Shown: positions 1 through 10,117, counted from the first letter of the stretch. The stretch: 64,000 nucleotides of DNA from Holophagae bacterium (GCA_029263455.1 JAJCXM010000008.1:434001-498000); one strand, 5' to 3'. Numbers and translations: made by a program. The notes: a model not told the origin generated them from the letters alone.

Positions 1-1539
1 AGCGATGGCTCCAACGAAGCGAATGAATATGAAGCGACCAATGGCTACATGCCCGTTAATCCACCGCTTGTTGTGGGGCTCCCGGGCAATCCGGACCTTG
101 TAGAACCCAACAATTGGCAACCCTTGGTCCTGGATTTTTATATTGATCAGTCAGGTAATGTGATCATCGGTGGCTATCCTGACTTTCTTGGCCCGCATTG
201 GGGCGGTGTGACGCCTTTCTCGTTGACTGCTGATCTACTAACACCAGGGAAACCAGGCGTTTATCTCGATCCGGGTTATCCGCCCTACTACGATGGCCCT
301 CATGCAGATCCCGCCACGTACCGCGAAATATTTGCGGAAGTGGTGGTGATGTCCAGCCAATTAGACCCCGATCAAGGTCCCATGATCGATATTTCGCCGG
401 CCAGCCTTGGTAATAATCCGATAGGCACCTATGACGGTCAGGGTTATGCCGTGAATCCCGTTACAGGACAACCCTATCAGCCCCAAATAGTGCCACTTGG
501 CGATTACTCAAGGGTTCTGGCAGAGTTCTGGGCTGATGGACCTGCCTCAGAAACGCCACCGGGCCACTGGAACGTGCTGGCCAATGATGTGACAGACATT
601 TTGGCAGCGAGTAAACGAACGGTCCGAGGTGCCGCGGTAGGTGATCTGGAATGGGACGTAAAGCTTTATCTTGCGCTCAATGGGGCCGTTCACGATGCGG
701 CAGTCGCGGCATGGGGTGCGAAGGGTTATTACGATTTTATTAGACCTATTTCTGCGATTAGGTACATGGCTGGGCTGGGCCAGAGTTCAGATCCAGGTGG
801 GCCGTCCTACCATCCAGATGGTATTCCACTTGTCGAAGATGTGATTGCTGTGATTACAGTCGAAAGCACCGCAATGGGAGGAATCCACGAACACTTACTT
901 GGCGACGGCGGTGAAAACATAGGTAAGTTGGCCTTCTATGCTTGGGCTGGTCAGGTAGAGGACCCTATTAACGAATTTGGTGGGGTGGAATGGATATTGG
1001 CGGATAATTGGGTGCCATATCAGCGCGATACGTTCGTGACGCCTCCTTTTGCTGGTTATTTGTCTGGCCACTCTACGTTTAGCAGGGCAGCAGCCGAAGT
1101 GATGACGGCGGTAACCGGAAGTCCCTATTTCCCAGGCGGGCTTGGAAGCTACCAGATGACGGCTCACGAGTTCCTCGTCTTCGAGGATGGACCTTCGATG
1201 GACATCACCTTACAGTGGTGTTCTTATTACGATGCTGCTGATGAGGCTGGCTTATCGAGACTTTGGGGAGGCATCCACCCGCGGGCAGATGATCTGCCCG
1301 GTCGCATATTGGGTCAAACGATCGGATCGCTTGCCTTGGACAGGGCACAGCTGATTTTCGCGGGCTTAGTGCCGTGTCCGGAAGATTTAACCGGTGATCA
1401 GCTAATCAGTGTGAGTGATGTGACCGCGATGTCCCCATATTGGCGTGGCACCGAAGAGATTGCTGATTTTGACGGTAATGGCCTCGTTAATATATTGGAC
1501 TGTTTTGCAGTTATCGAATTGTACGGTGAATGTCTATAG
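1..1539 (+). CDS. Vanadium-dependent haloperoxidase/PAP2-like secreted protein with dockerin-like tail (5' partial)
   Basis: The frame is open from the first base of the window, so the N-terminus and any signal peptide lie outside. The body matches the vanadium haloperoxidase/acid phosphatase fold: a Lys/Arg segment (AKGYYDFIRPISAIR, nt ~715-762), the acid-base His motif LSGHSTFSRAA (nt ~1060-1092) and the vanadate/phosphate-binding GGIHPRADD motif (nt ~1267-1293). Enzymes of this fold oxidise halides with peroxide or remove phosphate; sequence alone does not decide which. The last ~55 residues hold two Asp/Asn-rich EF-hand-like loops (DLTGDQLISVSD and DFDGNGLVNILD) and end in ECL, which resembles a dockerin-like C-terminal module on secreted proteins. 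The fold call is firm; the substrate is unknown. Confidence 0.8.
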   Translation, partial: SDGSNEANEYEATNGYMPVNPPLVVGLPGNPDLVEPNNWQPLVLDFYIDQSGNVIIGGYPDFLGPHWGGVTPFSLTADLLTPGKPGVYLDPGYPPYYDGPHADPATYREIFAEVVVMSSQLDPDQGPMIDISPASLGNNPIGTYDGQGYAVNPVTGQPYQPQIVPLGDYSRVLAEFWADGPASETPPGHWNVLANDVTDILAASKRTVRGAAVGDLEWDVKLYLALNGAVHDAAVAAWGAKGYYDFIRPISAIRYMAGLGQSSDPGGPSYHPDGIPLVEDVIAVITVESTAMGGIHEHLLGDGGENIGKLAFYAWAGQVEDPINEFGGVEWILADNWVPYQRDTFVTPPFAGYLSGHSTFSRAAAEVMTAVTGSPYFPGGLGSYQMTAHEFLVFEDGPSMDITLQWCSYYDAADEAGLSRLWGGIHPRADDLPGRILGQTIGSLALDRAQLIFAGLVPCPEDLTGDQLISVSDVTAMSPYWRGTEEIADFDGNGLVNILDCFAVIELYGECL

Positions 1540-1622
1540 GGCACGGACGAGCGATGTGAACGATGGCCTCGCCATATTGCCCTCATTTGTGGGCGAAATA
1601 AATAGGGTTCCTAGTTTTTTTC

Positions 1623-4610
1623 TTATTGCGGTATAAAGGTAATATCGAGGTCGTAGTTTGTTTGACGTGAGTTGTAGTTGTAGGCAAGCAGGGTGTAAGA
1701 GCCAGCACTTACATTAGTAACATTTAACAATTCGGGGTTAGCTATACTTTCGGAATAGGCGACCAATGATCCTGCTGAATTGTATAAATACAGGTCCAAA
1801 TCTCGATTACTCTGGCTCCAGGCTGCACTCATATCGACGGGTCCACCCGTTGTCGTGAAGTCATAAGTTTGAGAACCATAGCCTGAAATACTGTTGGTGT
1901 ATGAGTCGGTAATGGGTTGGCTGTTGAGAACGGAAATAGACTGTGTGATTTGACCCGTCGCACTCTGATTATCTGTCACCGTTAGTGTTACTGCGTAACT
2001 ACCAGCGCTGCCAAATGTGTGATTTGGGTGTTGTGCTGCCGAACTATTGCCATCGCCAAATTGCCATAACCAGCTGACCACAGTACCGTCGCTATCAAGG
2101 CTCGTATCACTGAATGTGCACGAAAGATTCTGAGCGCTGAAATCGAAGGAGGCGTCTGGTGACGCATTCTGGCCAGTAGCCGTCGCACGAACCCAGATTG
2201 GTGCTGTCCAAGCCTGATCCCCGTCTGGTTGCGAGATACGCGCAAAAAAGTAGCGTAGTTGGCCTTCTGACGTGGGACTGAATGGATGGCTTAGACTGCC
2301 AGTGAATGAATTAACGACTGTCGTTGCTGTCGCACCACCCACGTCGCCAGCGAGTAACTCTATTTCACCCAGTGCTTCACCGTCTGGATCATTCATCATC
2401 AAATTGAGCGTGATGGTTTGACCGACTGGAATATCAATGACGGATGCAAGGGCATAGTCTTGACTCCCAAACTGAGCCCAAAAATCGATTTGTACGTTGT
2501 AGTCTTCGGTAGCGTAAACACGGCCGGCTTTCAATGCTTCCATGATGGCGGCTTGAGTCAAATCCGTTGCCAAGACGGCGGTTCGTTGTTCATTGGCCAG
2601 ACCCCAATTATCGTAATGGGTGTCCTGATCACTGGCTGGCCCTACTCGGTAGCCCTTTTGCAACAAGTTAAGGTAGTAACTTTGATAATTCGATGCACTC
2701 GGATCCGAGTAATCAAGGGCTAAGGCAAAAGCGGGTCCCGATTTGACCGAAACAGTTGAAACAGATTCGTCCCAGGCTGCGTCATAGCTGAGGTTGAAGA
2801 TGTTGTTGAAATGGCTTGAAGCCGGATGACACAGTTGGCCAAAAGTAGCCACGCTACGAATCTGCGCAAATAAGGCTGTGTAGTCGCCTTTATCAATGAA
2901 GACATCGTAGTTTCCGGGCTCCCAACCCCAGAGTTGTGAATGACTATAAATAACGTGGCCGCCAGTTGAAATCGTGCCCCATTCCGTTCCAAAGATAGCG
3001 ACGAAATCGTTGGATTCGCTATTTACAGATGCGGCTTCGTTCACTCCTAAAGCGTAATCGGGATAATTCATGCCCGCGGTGGCGTGGTTATGGTCGGAGA
3101 TCACTAACCAGTCCAGTCCGCCTAAGTCACGTGCATAGCGGAATCCCGCAGCGGCTCCGTTTGAGAGCGGGTCGTTAGATTTGTTGCCATCGGAATAAGA
3201 CGAGTGAGCGTGCACATTGCCAAAATATATCTGGTATGTGGCGGTTGATGTGGGACGAGTGATGGCATTTATGGTCACGCTATCTGCCGTGCTGGTTGTG
3301 CCATCTGAACTGGCTAGTTGAAAGGTGAACAGACCGCTCGCCGTGAAGGTTGCAATTGGCCGTAACGATTGGCTATTAGACAAGGTCGCAGCGGATGGAG
3401 AACCAGAAAGCAGTGTCCAGCTATGGTTTAAGGGGTCATTGTCGGCGTCGCTGGCCATGCCAAATAGAGTTGTTGAGGCGCTTATCGTATCCAAATAGAC
3501 AGTCTCATCTGGTCCTGCCCAAACTACGGGTGCCTCATTGTTGCCACCACTGGTGCCTGGCCCAGTGCCCGGTGTGGCGCGATCGCCGCTGGCGATTAGG
3601 TTGGTAGACAATGTCCAATTTGAACCGATGTTATTGTCAGCGGAAAGCGAACTGAGTGCCATTGAAGCGCCGTTTGGATTTGGCCAAATGGGCCCACCGT
3701 CAAAGTCGATCTCGTCAACGACATTGTTTCCAGCATCCACAAGTAATACTTCATCGGCGCTATTGGTTAAGTAGAAGCCTGAGTAGACGTAATCCACGGT
3801 AATCCCGCCATTGGTAGAGGCGTTGTTATTGCGGCCGAGAACGAAAAAGACGCCGGCGGGAACGATGACGTCTTGGCTAATCAGATGGCTGTCACTGCCA
3901 TTGTCACGCAGTGTCCAGCCGTTGAGATTGACTTGCGTAGGGCCTGGATTGTAAACCTCGAACCATTCGCCATTTGAATCTGAGACGGCACTTGGGTTCT
4001 GCATTACTTCGGTGATGATCAAGCTCGCCTGGCTGACCGTGTCGGGACCTGACCCCGGCGTTCCGTAGTCACCACTTGGCATGATGTCTTGAGACGTTGC
4101 CCAATTTGAACCGAGGCTGTTGTCGAGTGCCGCAGACGAAAGCACCATGGATTTGCCAGTTGGGTCTGGAAAATTGCTTCCGCCGTCATACCAAACCTCA
4201 TCGGCTAATGTTTGGTCTGGTCGCAAGAGAATGATCTCGTCGGCTCCATTACTCAAAGTGAAACCTTGATATTGATATTGGACGGTGATGCCGCCATTGG
4301 TTGTGCTGTTAGCATTTCGGCCCATGACCACATAAGCACCCGATGCGATTACAACGTCGGTATTGATCAAATGACTCTCGCTGCCATCATCGCGAATAGT
4401 CCAGCCATTAAGGTTGACGGGCGTGCTGCTTGGGTTGAAGAGCTCAAACCATTCACCATTAGAGTCAGAAACGGCATTGGGGTTTTGCATGATCTCAGTG
4501 ATGACGATGACTTCGTTGCCTTTGGTGAAGACGCGCAAGTCCGCAGCGCATTCGCAGCTGTGGCTATCTAGGTGCACGAGTGCAAACCAGCCCATTAATA
4601 AACAAACCAT
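1623..4610 (-). CDS. Secreted multidomain protein: two lamin-tail domains, PHP-type metallohydrolase, PKD and PPC domains
   Basis: The protein has 995 aa, with ATG at 4610 preceded by AAGGAG and a hydrophobic Cys-containing leader (MVCLLMGWFALVHL). Domains in order: lamin-tail domain 1 (~36-150) and a close copy (~193-310), both with the NGEWFE and LNGWT.RD core; an Ig/cadherin-like segment (~355-450); a PHP/CehA-McbA-like metallohydrolase domain from ~460 (GNVHAHSSYSDG, then ISDHNH and a later H-A-S motif); a PKD domain (~815-895, WQFGDG); and a C-terminal PPC domain (~897-995). PHP domains bind metals and hydrolyse phosphoesters or amides. The other modules are adhesive or surface-exposed. 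The protein is probably exported; its substrate cannot be read from sequence. It converges with the haloperoxidase-like gene. Confidence 0.8.
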   Translation of the reverse strand: MVCLLMGWFALVHLDSHSCECAADLRVFTKGNEVIVITEIMQNPNAVSDSNGEWFELFNPSSTPVNLNGWTIRDDGSESHLINTDVVIASGAYVVMGRNANSTTNGGITVQYQYQGFTLSNGADEIILLRPDQTLADEVWYDGGSNFPDPTGKSMVLSSAALDNSLGSNWATSQDIMPSGDYGTPGSGPDTVSQASLIITEVMQNPSAVSDSNGEWFEVYNPGPTQVNLNGWTLRDNGSDSHLISQDVIVPAGVFFVLGRNNNASTNGGITVDYVYSGFYLTNSADEVLLVDAGNNVVDEIDFDGGPIWPNPNGASMALSSLSADNNIGSNWTLSTNLIASGDRATPGTGPGTSGGNNEAPVVWAGPDETVYLDTISASTTLFGMASDADNDPLNHSWTLLSGSPSAATLSNSQSLRPIATFTASGLFTFQLASSDGTTSTADSVTINAITRPTSTATYQIYFGNVHAHSSYSDGNKSNDPLSNGAAAGFRYARDLGGLDWLVISDHNHATAGMNYPDYALGVNEAASVNSESNDFVAIFGTEWGTISTGGHVIYSHSQLWGWEPGNYDVFIDKGDYTALFAQIRSVATFGQLCHPASSHFNNIFNLSYDAAWDESVSTVSVKSGPAFALALDYSDPSASNYQSYYLNLLQKGYRVGPASDQDTHYDNWGLANEQRTAVLATDLTQAAIMEALKAGRVYATEDYNVQIDFWAQFGSQDYALASVIDIPVGQTITLNLMMNDPDGEALGEIELLAGDVGGATATTVVNSFTGSLSHPFSPTSEGQLRYFFARISQPDGDQAWTAPIWVRATATGQNASPDASFDFSAQNLSCTFSDTSLDSDGTVVSWLWQFGDGNSSAAQHPNHTFGSAGSYAVTLTVTDNQSATGQITQSISVLNSQPITDSYTNSISGYGSQTYDFTTTGGPVDMSAAWSQSNRDLDLYLYNSAGSLVAYSESIANPELLNVTNVSAGSYTLLAYNYNSRQTNYDLDITFIPQ

Positions 4611-4777
4611 GTTCCGACTCCTTGGGTTGAGTAGGCGAGATACTTTAAGTTGTGAGAGGAATTTGTCTTAGTCTGCCCCAAAACCCACCCAAAAAGCCAG
4701 ATTAGATTGTGCAAAACCTCTAAAAGTTACGCTTATTGTACTTTTCATCACAGTTGTAGTGACATAAAATAGACCTG

Positions 4778-5077
4778 CTATTGAAGCTCTAGGGCCCGTT
4801 TGAGTTGGTTAAGCACGCTTGAGTTTCGGGTAACGCGTAGTCCCACTGCCAGGTAACGTTTCGCTTCCGGCAGCTGGTTTTGATTGATGAGCTAGCGGAT
4901 CAAATCTGAATAGGGGCCGAGATGACTGGGTTCCATCTCTAAGGCGTGAATGAACGCCAAGCGTTCCTCGTCAAGTCGACATAAATGGGCACAGATGCTG
5001 CCCTTTTGGATCCATGCGAGATTGAGGTTAGGTCTAAGGTGGATGGCTTCTTCAAAATGGCGTAAGTTTTGAGGATG
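4778..5077 (-). pseudogene. Decayed TPR-repeat gene fragment with an in-frame stop
   Basis: On the minus strand the frame from 5077 down to the stop at 4778-4780 reads as TPR-like helices (HFEEAIHLRPNLNLAW, then FIHALEMEPSHLG, then LPEAKRYLAVGLRV). One in-frame TAG (4892-4894) interrupts it, and another stop lies upstream at 5078-5080. No start codon or ribosome site is visible. The reading frame is recognisable on both sides of the internal stop, which argues for recent decay of a TPR protein, perhaps the C-terminal part of a larger one. A sequencing error at 4892-4894 is possible but would not supply the missing N-terminus. The remaining bases of the 4611-5108 gap hold no other feature that I can see. 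Confidence 0.5.
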
Positions 5078-5108
5078 CTACGTACAGGAATCTGCCGGGG
5101 AAGAACGC

Positions 5109-6269
5109 CTAGTTGTAGCGGTATTTCACCATTTGATTATCGCCATCCTGATTGACTTCCATCGCGTATAGGTGCGTATCAGTGGCTTTTATGCGTGTGC
5201 CAAACAAAGTCCAGACACCTGTACCCGGAAACGGGGTTTGGCCCTTGTTTTGGCCAGTTTTGTCAAACAGGTGGATTGACACGCCCTTGGTTTCGTAATT
5301 GATGTTGGTTACCAAGACAAAACCACCGTTTGGCGTTGGGATAACGTCCTGGACGGGGTAATCTAACTTTGGCAGTTCGGCTTTTTCGATCGACTCGCGT
5401 AGTACTTGAGGGGTAACGATATTCATAAGAGCTTGCCCACCTTGATTAAAGAGATGGTCTTCAAGCGAACGCACTAGAGCCTGCCGCTGTTTCTCTTCAA
5501 AGGGCTGTCTTTTGATCGTGTGGTTTATCTTCATTAAGGTCTTCTTGTTGTCGGAACTCTTAATTTCGATGGTGTTTGACTGGTTGTTGACGAACAAAAG
5601 GCGGTCATCGCTTAGGTAAACCGCGATACGTGCGTTGAGCTGCCAAATTCCTTTGAATTGCAAAGCGAGCGCTGCAATCATGAGATTTCGGTCATTGAGA
5701 ACGGTACCGTTAACGACGGGCCAAGGCGTTTGATTGATGATCTCGATCGGTTTGAGATCGTCGTTGGTGATGACGCTCAACGATTGCAGACTCTGATCAG
5801 CGGCATTGAATTTGATAAACCAAGCGTATCCGAACCTTCCAGAGGGTGAAAATCTGACCTTGGGTGCGAATCCAACAAGCTCGGTCATGGTCTCTGCACG
5901 CTGAAAGACTATATTCTGATCGTAATATTGGCGACGAAGGGTGCCTTGCAGCGACTCCAAGCCTATGGCCGAGCCGTCTTTCATGATTTGAAAGTGGCTA
6001 ATTTGTTGGTACTCGCCTGGCCCTTGCCCTCGCGTAGCGAGCACATCGATCAATTGGCCGTGATCGTCAAAGTGCAAGATGCGGACGTTCTTAGCGTCAA
6101 CGACGTAAATGTGCCCGCGTTGATCGATATCAAAGCTGCACGGAGTGTTAGATCCAAGCCATTGGTCGGTTTCGAGACCGGAATCTACGCCGCCAAATCG
6201 AAGTTCTTCTTTTAGTTGAAGAGGTTGAATTTGCAGATTAATCGTCAATAACGCCATCAAAGCCAGCAT
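5109..6269 (-). CDS. Six-bladed beta-propeller (NHL-like) exported protein
   Basis: The 386-aa protein begins at an ATG with an AAAGGAG ribosome site 7 nt upstream and a hydrophobic N-terminus (MLALMALLTINLQI). It resembles the 6-bladed beta-propeller family: IDQRGHIYVVDAKNVRILHFD followed by RGQGPGEY is the characteristic first-blade pattern, and a late blade reads IPTPNGGFVLVTN. Such proteins sit in the periplasm or outside the cell; most lack a known function. It is transcribed divergently from the Oar-like receptor across a 785-bp intergenic region. No catalytic residues were recognised. Confidence 0.75.
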   Translation of the reverse strand: MLALMALLTINLQIQPLQLKEELRFGGVDSGLETDQWLGSNTPCSFDIDQRGHIYVVDAKNVRILHFDDHGQLIDVLATRGQGPGEYQQISHFQIMKDGSAIGLESLQGTLRRQYYDQNIVFQRAETMTELVGFAPKVRFSPSGRFGYAWFIKFNAADQSLQSLSVITNDDLKPIEIINQTPWPVVNGTVLNDRNLMIAALALQFKGIWQLNARIAVYLSDDRLLFVNNQSNTIEIKSSDNKKTLMKINHTIKRQPFEEKQRQALVRSLEDHLFNQGGQALMNIVTPQVLRESIEKAELPKLDYPVQDVIPTPNGGFVLVTNINYETKGVSIHLFDKTGQNKGQTPFPGTGVWTLFGTRIKATDTHLYAMEVNQDGDNQMVKYRYN

Positions 6270-6525
6270 GAATGGACTCCTTTAAGGGGGGTTATTAGCG
6301 TAACGTTGGTAAATAATGATTCGTTTATCGTTAGGAACATTGATTCATATGAAACCCAAGAAAAAGTTGGGTGCCGAATCTAAACAGACTCTGTGAGTGT
6401 GCACGAAGAGTGAACGCCTCAGAGACGATTTGTAACCGACTTGTTTCTTTTCGCTAAACAAGCTTAATCAACCATTAAAAAAGATTAACGTCCGCTAAAT
6501 AGCTGAATTTAAGCCGTATAAGAAT

Positions 6526-6651
6526 GTCGAGGCGATCACCTTGGTCTCATGAACGTGTCGCCTCGACCTGTCTCCTTGGATCGGAAGCAGTAACGCCCAA
6601 CGGTATACACGTACCGTTGGGCAACCCCACACACATTTTAACACAGGGGTT
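6526..6651. other. Cluster of three inverted repeats in a long intergenic region (possible structured RNA)
   Basis: Three inverted repeats follow each other. GTCGAGGCGA (6526-6535) pairs with TCGCCTCGAC (6558-6567) across 22 nt. GCCCAACGGTA (6595-6605) pairs with TACCGTTGGGC (6612-6622), a perfect 11-bp stem with a 6-nt loop. AACCCC (6623-6628) pairs with GGGGTT (6646-6651). A TATAAG box at 6517-6522 lies just before the first arm. No T-tract follows any stem, so these are not ordinary intrinsic terminators. I do not recognise an RNA family: cobalamin, SRP and RNase P signatures are absent. It may be a small RNA or a distant part of the receptor gene's 5' leader. The rest of 6270-7054 shows no gene that I can support. 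Confidence 0.35.
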
Positions 6652-7054
6652 AGCGTCGATCATTGAGGAAACAAACAAAGCTGAGCGACGACTTAATGTT
6701 AATTAAGGTCTGCTTACATTTTTGCTAAGTTCGAATATTGACCTTCGAAGTTGTAGCCAGCGCTCAAGCTAATGGATTCATGATCTTGGATTTAAACGCC
6801 AAGTCTAAAATGACAACTCACCTAAGTGTTTGATTTTATTGGAATAACTAAGGTGTTTTGCTGTTGGCACGGGACTTGATTTTAGAGAGAGCGTGACGAT
6901 GCGTGAGACCCATCGTCGCAACTTCCATACTGCAATTGATTACGGAACCTCCTTAGTCACTGATCCAAGACAGACGCCTAATTTTACGAGCGTTAATCCC
7001 TTCGTGACTCGACCCTTGTGGGTCAAACGCGATTGGATCAAGGAGTTCCTAGCA

Positions 7055-10000
7055 ATGAAACGACATTTTTTAAGCAAGTTTGCTTTTCTGACCTTGTTGA
7101 CCTTCTCTATGAGTGGTCTTTTGTGGGCACAGCAAACATCAAGCATTCATGGCACCGTCATGGATGGCAATGGCGAATCTCTGCCAGGCGTCGTCGTTAC
7201 GATCGAATCACCCAACATGCAGGGTTCGCGATCGGCAACAACAACCGCCAATGGCGAGTTCTTATTCCGGCTATTGGTTCCCGGTGACTACACCGTGACT
7301 GGCACCATGCCCGGAATGCAAACAAGCAAAACAACCATAGGACTGGGATTAGGTCAAACTTCTAAACCCCGCCTGACCTTGCAACCGGAAGCAACCTCTG
7401 AAGAGTTGGTTGTGACCGCAAGTGTGGATCCCGTTCTCGACACCACCGACGTGGTAGCTAACTTTGATGCTAAATTCGTTGATAGCATCGCATCCGGTCG
7501 TACGATCCGGGCGCGCGCATTATTGGCTCCGGGTACGACTCAAAGTGGACCAAACGGTTATGTGTCCATTTCTGGTGCCCAAACCTTTGAAAACGCCTAT
7601 CTCCTGGATGGCGGTAATATTACGTCTGATAACGTCCGCGGAAATGCAAGTTTCATCGTCATCCCTGACGCGATTCAAGAAACTAGTATTTCTTCTGCCT
7701 CTGTATCTGCAGAGTTCGGTCAGTTCACAGGTGGTTTGGTCAACAGCATCACCAAATCTGGTGGTAACTCATTCTCAGGTGTCATTCGTTCCGCACTGCG
7801 CAATGACGACTGGGTAGGTACAACCCCACTAGAAGACCAAAACACAGTCGTTCATGCGGACGATATTGTTCGAACCGATTCCGTCACTTTCGGTGGCCCG
7901 ATCATGAAAGATCGTATCTGGTTCCACCTTAGTGCCTCACGTTTACGAAGCTCTCAGCCCGGCCAATTGATCGCATCAGTGCCATTGACAGATGCTGAAG
8001 CCTCGGAGCTTGGCTTGCCTACGGGTCAAACAGGTCCTGGCGTTCGTGCCGTTGACGCTTCTCGCGACAATGACAAGATTAACTTCAAATTGACCGGTAA
8101 GGTTGCCGATGGTCATGAGTTAGTCCTGTCTTATGCGGACGAAAAAGATGACTCGCTTAACGATACCTCTCGCGGTCCTCTAGGTGTCAATGCCGCCTTA
8201 ACGAACAATGTTCCTGAAGAAGCGTTGTCTATCAACTACCGCGGTATCATTACGCCAGCCTTTACCTTAGAAGCTTTGTACACCGAAAAGAAGACGACGT
8301 TCGAAGGTTCCGGCGCGAACATTGACTCCGATCTTCGTTTGACCAATACGGTATTGCGCGATCGCAATCTCGGTGGTCGTTATGGTTCTGAAGTTCTGGC
8401 TTCTCCAACCGATGAGCATCGCGATACTGAATCCGTCATGCTTAAAGCATCCTACTTTTTGACCACCAACAACATGGGCTCTCATGACATCGTGTTCGGT
8501 GTTCAAGACCAAACTGATTCACGCATGGGTAACAATCACCAGTCGGCGTCAGGTTGGGAAGTTTGGGATACCTATCCAATCTGGGATAATCCTAATCAAG
8601 TAGAACCAACAGCTGTATACAGCGGCGGTACCGCTAATACGTTGCCGGCCCAATTCCTTTGGTGGCCAGTCGTTAATGAATCCATTGGTAGCGATTTCAA
8701 CACCAAATCTGCGTTCGTCAACGACCGTTGGTCTTTCAATAACAACTTCTCATTCAACCTTGGTCTGCGTTACGACGAGAACAAAGCAACCGCCGAAGAT
8801 GGCAAACCTGTATCTAACTCAGATGCACTTAGCCCGCGCGTTGCCGCGGAATACGACCTACGCGGCGATGGCAAACATCGCTTCACCTTTAGCTATGCTG
8901 AATATGTGGCTCGTCTAAACGATGCCGGTCAGCAAGCTTCTACCGCCGGTAGCCCAAGCTATGCCGTTTGGTATTACTACGGACCAACCACAACTAGTCT
9001 TGCAGAAGTCTTCGCTTGGATCGGTGAGAATAATGGTGGAAACGCCAACTCCACGCTTGATCCGTACGCCAACGACTTCTGGCAGACGGCGCCATTCACC
9101 AACATCAACCTTTCGCCAGATCCGGCAAACGTCATCACAACGGTTGATCCTGGCTTGAGCTCACCCAACTCTGAAGAGTTCCGCGTTGGCTACAGCACGC
9201 GCTTCAACAAGGGCTATTTGAAGGCCGACATCATCCAACGCGATTATGGCGATTTCTATGCCACTCACTTGTTCCAAGAAGGTGCGGACCCGTCTATCTT
9301 TGGTGTGACGCCCGCTGGAACTGACCGACGTTTGTTAACGAACGATAGTTCTAACTACGAACGTACGTACAACGCAGTTCAAATCCAAGGTAACTATAAA
9401 GTATCTGATAGCTTTAACCTGGTAGGCAACTACACATGGTCACAGGCTATTGGTAACTTTATCGGTGAAACTGAAGGTCAAGCTGCTGTTTCTGCTTCAG
9501 TTTCCACCTTCTATCCCGAGTACAATAACTTTGCAGCTCGAAACCCGCGCGGTTACCTCGACGGTGATCAACGACACGTCGGTCGCCTCTTCGCGATTTA
9601 CGATGTCAGTACGCGTTTTGGTGACTTCAACTTCAGCGCGACGGAACGTTTTGAATCAGGTGCTGCTTACAGTGCCGCATTCACCGTAAACTTCCGTAGC
9701 GATCCTGCTGCGTGGGGCCTGCCAACTAATAGCGAACTGTCCTATGCCAGCCCTGGGACCACGACTACTTACTTCGTAGATGGGAAGCGTGGCCAGTTCC
9801 ATGGCGAAGACATGACTCAAACTGATCTCGGCGTTAACTACTCGTTGAAGCTCTGGAAGATTGAGTTATTTGCTGAATTGAACCTGTACAACATCTTCGA
9901 CGAAGATGCGGCTGTATATCCCAATAATGGTTGGGTAAACAACACGGTTCGTTCTACCGGCACACCATTCAACGTGTTTACCGAGACTCCTGTCGAAGGC

Positions 10001-10117
10001 GTCCACTACACCTTCGACCCAGGCTTCGGTACACCGCTTGAAGGTAACGGTGTAACTGGCAACAGTGCTTACCAAAACCCTTTCACTTACACACTCGACG
10101 TAGGCATTCGCTTCTAA
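7055..10117 (+). CDS. Oar-like TonB-dependent outer-membrane receptor with carboxypeptidase-regulatory domain
   Basis: I place the start at 7055, not at the upstream in-frame ATG at 6893. AAGGAG (7040-7045) lies 9 nt before it and the signal peptide starts there (MKRHFLSKFAFLTLLTF, cleavage near LLWAQ). The result is 1,020 aa. Residues ~28-112 form a carboxypeptidase-regulatory-like domain (GTVMDGNGESLPGVVV), then a plug (~113-235, with LDTTDVVANFDAKF at 128-141 and a VNSITKSGGN segment), then a large beta-barrel ending in an aromatic residue (VGIRF). Acidobacterial genomes often carry many Oar-like receptors for import of large molecules or for surface functions. No TonB/ExbBD genes lie nearby and the ligand is unknown. 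A strong terminator follows. Confidence 0.9.
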   Translation: MKRHFLSKFAFLTLLTFSMSGLLWAQQTSSIHGTVMDGNGESLPGVVVTIESPNMQGSRSATTTANGEFLFRLLVPGDYTVTGTMPGMQTSKTTIGLGLGQTSKPRLTLQPEATSEELVVTASVDPVLDTTDVVANFDAKFVDSIASGRTIRARALLAPGTTQSGPNGYVSISGAQTFENAYLLDGGNITSDNVRGNASFIVIPDAIQETSISSASVSAEFGQFTGGLVNSITKSGGNSFSGVIRSALRNDDWVGTTPLEDQNTVVHADDIVRTDSVTFGGPIMKDRIWFHLSASRLRSSQPGQLIASVPLTDAEASELGLPTGQTGPGVRAVDASRDNDKINFKLTGKVADGHELVLSYADEKDDSLNDTSRGPLGVNAALTNNVPEEALSINYRGIITPAFTLEALYTEKKTTFEGSGANIDSDLRLTNTVLRDRNLGGRYGSEVLASPTDEHRDTESVMLKASYFLTTNNMGSHDIVFGVQDQTDSRMGNNHQSASGWEVWDTYPIWDNPNQVEPTAVYSGGTANTLPAQFLWWPVVNESIGSDFNTKSAFVNDRWSFNNNFSFNLGLRYDENKATAEDGKPVSNSDALSPRVAAEYDLRGDGKHRFTFSYAEYVARLNDAGQQASTAGSPSYAVWYYYGPTTTSLAEVFAWIGENNGGNANSTLDPYANDFWQTAPFTNINLSPDPANVITTVDPGLSSPNSEEFRVGYSTRFNKGYLKADIIQRDYGDFYATHLFQEGADPSIFGVTPAGTDRRLLTNDSSNYERTYNAVQIQGNYKVSDSFNLVGNYTWSQAIGNFIGETEGQAAVSASVSTFYPEYNNFAARNPRGYLDGDQRHVGRLFAIYDVSTRFGDFNFSATERFESGAAYSAAFTVNFRSDPAAWGLPTNSELSYASPGTTTTYFVDGKRGQFHGEDMTQTDLGVNYSLKLWKIELFAELNLYNIFDEDAAVYPNNGWVNNTVRSTGTPFNVFTETPVEGVHYTFDPGFGTPLEGNGVTGNSAYQNPFTYTLDVGIRF

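Noticed and set aside
6575-6600. SRP-RNA-like GGAAGCAG motif
   Set aside because: The GGAA tetraloop context and paired helix 8 of SRP RNA are absent.
6524-6706. 60-aa reading frame in the long intergenic region
   Set aside because: It has no ribosome site and overlaps the inverted repeats; its sequence follows the stems.
6893-7054. N-terminal extension of the Oar-like receptor
   Set aside because: AAGGAG and a signal peptide mark the start at 7055; the 54 extra residues are polar and would bury the signal peptide.
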